64,000 nt of DNA. It comes from Pochonia chlamydosporia 170. Lineage: Eukaryota > Ascomycota > Sordariomycetes > Hypocreales > Clavicipitaceae. Shown here one piece after another: positions 59,290 to 64,000 of this stretch; positions within the stretch are counted from its first letter, which is position 1; the number at the start of each line of letters is the position of its first letter. The stretch lies in assembly GCF_001653235.2 (NCBI RefSeq), contig NC_035792.1, positions 4,402,001 to 4,466,000 of the forward strand, in the 5' to 3' direction. Below the pieces are notes generated by a model. That model was not told the DNA's origin. It ran no database searches and worked only from the letters and a program-made list of their open reading frames with translations. The position numbers and the translations under genes are program-made.

Positions 59290-60104
59290 CGTCTTGCTTC
59301 TAAGAAAGATACGTTTGAAATCGCAATTGAATTCAACTTGAAATACTGACGATGGGAGAGACGTCAGATCCACGATGCCCCAGCTATGGATAAATACTTA
59401 TCGTGGGGTCGGTCGTTCGGAGTTATAATACTACGGGGAGTCATCCGCTTGATACTCAAAGAGGTCAAGACCATGTGGCCAACGCCCTTTGTTGTGATGG
59501 GATGCGGAGAGGGCGCAACCAACATGACATTGAATACCGACATTTAACTGCAAACGCTGGCTTCCTTGGTCTAGTCCTCCCATCAGTGGAGCAACATGCT
59601 GACAAGTTTCAAAGGCCCTTTTGATTATTGGCTCGGGTTTCCATTCATGCCCAAGTGGGTGGCTGTTGACGCTGCCGGTGCCGCTTCACGAAATTCTCGG
59701 CCAGGATCCAGTTTTTCTTACTTGACACATCGAGTGCATGCATCTCGATGTTCTGAAGGTCAACTGGTCTGCATGGATGGCCATGACAGATGCAGCTGGT
59801 GGAGACATTTCAGCTGCATGAGGCTGGCTAGATGTTTGATGGCTGAGTGGCAGGGCGAATCGGAGATAATTCGTCCTGCTTCGCATGTTGGTGTAAATCA
59901 CCAATGTGTGACAAGCACTGGCTATATATGTCGTGTATTATTTTCACGGCACTCATGTCTGTCTCAGCACATTCATGCGCGGTAGCAAACAAAACAAATT
60001 GCGGCACTGACACCAAAGGTTGATGTGATGAGAGCCTTAAATGAGTCGGCAAGTAGAAAATGTGCATTGGTCTAGCCGCATGAGCTGCGGCGAAAAATAT
60101 GTCT
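59290..60104. other. Intergenic, no gene seen
   Basis: Upstream region of the MOSC gene and 3' flank of the amidase gene. A 129-codon plus-strand frame at 59596-59985 has no recognisable content. Confidence 0.55.
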
Positions 60105-61058
60105 CTACTTTTTATCTACAAAAATGCTCAGAGGAATTGAACAAGCTACAGCATAATGAGGCATGTCGACAGCCTCGACAATCTTCAAATCCGCAACCAC
60201 TGAGCATAGCATGTACGCCTCTTCCCGTGTCAGGCCCTTTTCCCCGACAAGCCAATCGATTGCACTTCGGAGACCCTTCTTAGTAGCCTCCAAAAGATTG
60301 TCGTCTATTCCAACGGCAGCATACTCCTGCCCACGATTGTTGTTCGCCCGATTTTTGACCTCGGATGAAGTCAGGTAATGCGGAGACTTAATCCACGGCT
60401 TGTTCTTCTCAAGTGTGAGACGAAGTCGAGCCTTCATTGGGGTCTCAATGGCCGTACCGCATATCTCACCATCGCCCTGGGCGGCATGGCCATCGCCGCA
60501 GCTGAATAGAGCACCGGGGACTTGCACGGGCAAATAAAGACTCGAACCCCTGGTGATGTGCTTGCAGTCGATGTTGCCTCCCCAATTATACGGCGGAATG
60601 GTACTCAACTCCCCTTCTTGCGGCGGCGCAAGGCCCATGACGCCCAGGAACGGCTGTGTGGGCACTCGGATACCCTCTTTGAACTCAGCGTAGCCTTCTG
60701 AGATTGTGCTCAAGTCCCATATCTTGAGATGAGGCCCGGGAAACTCGTCGCTCAGTAGGCCAAAGTTGGGGAAGACGGCTGTCCAGCCGTATGCTGCGGG
60801 TGTGAGGTCGAGGATATCGACTCGCAGGACATCGCCTGGTTCGGCGCCCTGCACGGCAACGGGACCGAATGCCGGGTCTGTTTGAGATGTATCCAGACCT
60901 GGGAGCTCCGCGGCCGTAGTTTTCGGGTGAACTAGATTGTTGAAGCCGTCTTTGAGGTCAAAGTTGAGCTCCGTGCCCGACTCGACTGTGAGCACTGGTG
61001 GGATCTTGTTGGACCATTTGAGGTGGATGTTTGAGTGGTTGATGTGGGCGTGAGCCAT
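60105..61058 (-). CDS. Acetamidase/formamidase family protein
   Basis: Single exon on the minus strand, 317 residues, starting MAHAHINHSNIHLKWSN. The beta-rich FmdA/AmdA fold is clear. The early part contains GPVAVQGAEPGDVLRVDILD, with the conserved G-x3-PGD turn. Next come PYNWGGNIDCKHITRGSSLY and the metal-site motif FSCGDGHAAQGDGEICGTAIE-like segment, with DGHAAQGDGE intact. The C-terminal helices include YMLCSVVADLKIVEAVD. Enzymes of this family hydrolyse formamide or acetamide to ammonia and the acid, helping nitrogen use. Length matches the shorter (~310-residue) group rather than the ~410-residue formamidases, so the substrate is open. It is divergent from the ABC transporter gene across about 790 bp. 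Confidence 0.92.
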   Translation of the reverse strand: MAHAHINHSNIHLKWSNKIPPVLTVESGTELNFDLKDGFNNLVHPKTTAAELPGLDTSQTDPAFGPVAVQGAEPGDVLRVDILDLTPAAYGWTAVFPNFGLLSDEFPGPHLKIWDLSTISEGYAEFKEGIRVPTQPFLGVMGLAPPQEGELSTIPPYNWGGNIDCKHITRGSSLYLPVQVPGALFSCGDGHAAQGDGEICGTAIETPMKARLRLTLEKNKPWIKSPHYLTSSEVKNRANNNRGQEYAAVGIDDNLLEATKKGLRSAIDWLVGEKGLTREEAYMLCSVVADLKIVEAVDMPHYAVACSIPLSIFVDKK

Positions 61059-61843
61059 GTTGAGATTGGGATTGGCTTGTGCAGGTCCAAGATGTGAGTC
61101 TACGCTAGAGAATTGGCGGTTCTAGGTGTCAATTTGAGAAACTGTTGCCTCTTTTTTTTTTCGAAATGGTCAATCGGATGTGTTGTTGGTGTTGCTCTGG
61201 TGTTGCTTGAAAAGCGGAGAGATGACATTCAATTTCCATCCACCAGCCTAATGCAGTATCGGCGCCTGGAACCACAAATGCAGTGGCTGGACCAAAGACG
61301 GCTCGAGGAACTTGTACAGTATACGGAGTATGGGGAGTGGAAAGAATTAACAATAATATACTAATTCGAACTAAAGTGTTGAATACACAGTTGCGACTAG
61401 CAAAGAGGCTTCGTGGGAGTTGTGTCGACTTTAGCCAACTAGTTCGCTTCGTCCAGACCACGGATGAATACACAATGGCTGCGGCGATGGCATTTACCTA
61501 TCAATTAATGTAGGTTGGCATAGAAGTTGACCTGCTGTCACGGCCATTGTTGCCAAACCCGATGTTCATACTAGAGTCCGCATGCTGACACTGCATCTTT
61601 CCAACTCATTCTAAAACAGTCTGCATCCCGTCATGGCTGTTGCAGAACTAACAAGCTAATGCTTATTTGCCTGCCCCATTGGGCCAAAGCCGAGTTGTCC
61701 AAACCAACAACTGATTTCCAGGCATCTCTGAACTTGTTTAATCAAGTTGCGCAAACACACAACTCATGCCAAGCCTCAGCTACGTTCCCTTCCTTTTGAA
61801 TGTCAACGCCAAGAATTTATCTCTTGCTTGCACGGCGTAGTTG
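61059..61843. promoter_or_regulatory. Divergent upstream region of amidase and ABC transporter
   Basis: 785 bp between the start codons. Contains a T run near 61150 and TACGGAGTA at 61322. No coding sequence supported. Confidence 0.5.
61322..61330 (+). repeat. Dispersed 9-mer TACGGAGTA
   Basis: Exact copy in the divergent amidase/ABC promoter, about 265 bp upstream of the amidase start. Confidence 0.7.
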
Positions 61844-64000
61844 ATGATGCTGTCGTATCACCATGTCTTCCGAAGGCTTGGCTTTGCCAGTTGCGACGGC
61901 TCTTTCGGGCCATTCGCAAGTTGTGCAGACGGTCGCTTCGACTTTACCTTTTTGTTTGAACAATCAATGCTCAGTATAATTCCTTCGGCCGTGCTTCTCG
62001 TAATTACGCCATTGCAAGTATGGCAACTTGCTGGTCGGAAACCCAAGGTTTCGGCGAGTTTCACCATCTACTTGAAGCTGGTGTGTTTACCTCTCCAAAG
62101 CAAAGATTATAGTGAGAAGTATTGCGACGCTAACATGCATCCGAGGCCCTTTGTTTAATATTTTTTCTGCTTCAAGTTGCTCTAGTTATCAATTGGACGA
62201 ATCTACGCCATATCGTGCCAGCTAAGCAATTTACACTCGCGGCATCTGGTCTTGGCATTGCGGATGCTGTGGCCATAACAATCCTAACATATCTAGAGCA
62301 CAAACGGTCTGTGAGACCGTCGAGCATACTCTGTGTTTATCTGCTGTTCTCTGCGCTGCTTGACTCGGTGCATTGTCGAACTCTCTGGCTGTTAGATGAT
62401 GTGCAACCCTTGGCGACAATTTTCTCCGCATTGTTAGCCGTCAAGATTGCACTCTTACTCCTAGAGTCTCAAAATAAGAAGTCAATCCTCATTGAAAAAG
62501 GCACATCTCTCGGTCCCGAAGCCACCAGTGGCATCATCAGCAGAAGCGTCTTGTGGTGGCTGAATGACCTCTTTGCCACAGGGTATAAAACGAGCCTGTC
62601 AACCTCAAAACTAGACCCCTTGGATGTGCAACTCCGCTCTGAGGTTTTACTACACCGTATGCAAGTCCATTGGCCGCGGTACAGAGATACCGGAAAGCAT
62701 GCGCTGCTTCGAACTCTCCTCAGTTCTTCGCAAGATGCCCTGCTCGCAGGCGTCACCCCAAGGATATTCTACTCCGTCTTTAAGATGTCCCAGCCGTTCC
62801 TGATCAACAGAGTCATTCTCTTTGTTCAGTACCAAGGAACAGACAAGGCATATCCCCCAGAAGTGGGATACGTCCTCATTCCCGCAACAGCGTTGCTGTA
62901 TTTTGGACTTGCGGTATGAATCTCTCCCCCATCGCCTTGTCAACGTTTTCACTCACATCCTTAGATTGGTTACAGTTTCTCACAGCAAAAGATCAACCGA
63001 ATGCTCACCCTTGTCCGTGGCTGTCTCGTGTCATTTATACTGCATAACGCAACGGATCTAGAGTCCGGAGCGAAGGAGAGTTCCGCAGTTCTTACCCTCA
63101 TCACAGCCGACACCAACACCATCAATCAAGCATTCACCCAGATTCACGAACTCTGGGCAACGCCCATCGAACTCGGCTTGGCATTGTGGTTTCTTGCTAT
63201 GCAAATGGGCTGGGGGACCATCGGCCCTTCCATTGCTGTCCTATGTAAGAAGTCTATGTGAGCCATTCGAGTTGTATCCTAACCATGTCAGTTTCGTTCC
63301 TTGGGACATTCCAATTATCAAAGTACATGGCAATGGCAGTCAAAGCCAACAATGAAGCCTCACAAAATAGAATCAGCAACACGAGCAGTGTCCTGGGTTC
63401 AATGAAGGAGACGAAAATGCTCGGCCTCGTCGATGCATGGTTCTGGGCAATCATCCACCTCCACAACATTCAAATGGAACAGTCTATATTCTACCGCAAG
63501 CTGATTACCCTCATGAACTTACTAGGTATACCAATACGGTATCAATCGCCCTCGGCGTATGAACATTCTTGCTGATACTTTGCCAGGGAATACAACGCCG
63601 CGGTTCGCGCCAGTGTTGACGTTTGGCATTGCACTGCTTTCGTTTGGGCCAGACTCGGGCGAAAAGTTTACCATAGCCAAGGCTTTTACCGCCATGAGCA
63701 TTTTGGGACTTGTCACGGGTCCGTTGTCTTGGCTGATTTTCGCGGTGCCCAACTTTGTTAGTTCTTTTGCGGGGTTCACGAGATTACAGGACTTTATTGC
63801 AACTTGCGAGAACAGCAAAGTGCTCTACAAAGATTCCGTGTCTCCCCGCCTGCTAAATGAATCGGGCTCGGATGCCGAGCAGGCTACTTCAAAGTCTGCC
63901 GAGCCGTCAGACGGAGCAGTCATCGCTGCCAAAGACGCAAATATCACATTCAAGTCCAGAGATGACCCCGTATTGCGAGACATGAACATCTCTATCCTGC
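61844..64000 (+). CDS. ABCC-type (MRP-like) multidrug ABC transporter, N-terminal part, cut by window end
   Basis: Exons 61844-62080, 62146-62913, 62965-63244, 63292-63525 and 63587 onward give about 644 residues before the window ends. The first intron is 62081-62145: only this choice keeps frame and restores a membrane helix (LKLALCLIFFLLQVALVINW). The start is ATG 61844 or 61847; the next residues, FGPFASCADGRFDFTFLFEQ, match the usual start of fungal ABCC proteins. A five-helix TMD0 is followed by SRSVLWWLNDLFATGYK and the first half of TMD1 (LASSVLGSMKETKMLGL-like motif, PLSWLIFAVPNFVSSF). It stops at the beginning of NBD1 (ANITFKSRDDPVLRDMNISI), before Walker A. Fungal members export drugs, toxins or glutathione conjugates at plasma or vacuolar membrane. 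Confidence 0.88.

Noticed and set aside
62085..62176. Alternative first intron of the ABC transporter (GTTTAC donor, TTCAAG acceptor)
   Set aside because: It keeps frame, but the donor is poor. The 62081-62145 choice has a better donor and restores a full hydrophobic helix.

Overview
The window looks like nuclear chromosomal DNA of a filamentous ascomycete. Conserved genes are split by short introns (46-168 nt) with GT..AG borders. The gene set is typical of Pezizomycotina, most likely Sordariomycetes/Hypocreales: a PTH11-like seven-helix protein, a secreted GH76, a fungal ABCC transporter and an Ist2-type anoctamin. Family level (Clavicipitaceae, Metarhizium/Pochonia-like) is only a guess. 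I found no tRNA, rRNA, CRISPR array or intact transposon.

Layout. 130-2816 (+) anoctamin/Ist2. 6542-9438 (+) zinc-finger plus SH3 protein. 13096-14304 (+) secreted GH76. 15795-19596 (+) tubulin cofactor D. 25355-26965 (+) PTH11-like membrane protein. 28133-29003 (-) RPB5, divergent from 30214-31895 (+) BFR1. 32888-33679 (-) a conserved unknown, divergent from 35814-37565 (+) mitochondrial Obg GTPase. 37836-40462 (-) Ncl1/NSUN2 tRNA m5C methyltransferase. 41215-41334 (+) a possible 39-residue membrane peptide. 41620-44893 (-) Utp21, divergent from 46176-51232 (+) Vip1/Asp1 inositol pyrophosphate kinase. 56532-56690 (+) a 52-residue cysteine-rich zinc-type protein. 58191-59289 (-) MOSC protein. 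60105-61058 (-) acetamidase/formamidase. 61844 to the window end (+) ABCC transporter, cut off at the right edge.

The middle (28-51 kb) is dense and housekeeping: transcription, mRNP/translation, tRNA modification, ribosome biogenesis in nucleus and mitochondrion, and inositol pyrophosphate signalling. The flanks are loose, with gaps of 3.6-5.8 kb (2.8-6.5, 9.4-13.1, 19.6-25.4 and 51.2-56.5 kb). No operon-like organisation is seen.

The most unexpected structure lies in the gaps. A 9-mer, TACGGAGTA or its complement, occurs at least nine times, always outside called genes; about 0.5 is expected by chance. Two identical 14-bp palindromes lie close to copies of it. A perfect 20-bp palindrome and a GC-rich 12-bp-stem hairpin also stand out. 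Among the proteins, the 52-residue CxxC protein and the threefold D-x-GGLL motif in the tail of the PTH11-like protein are the most interesting.
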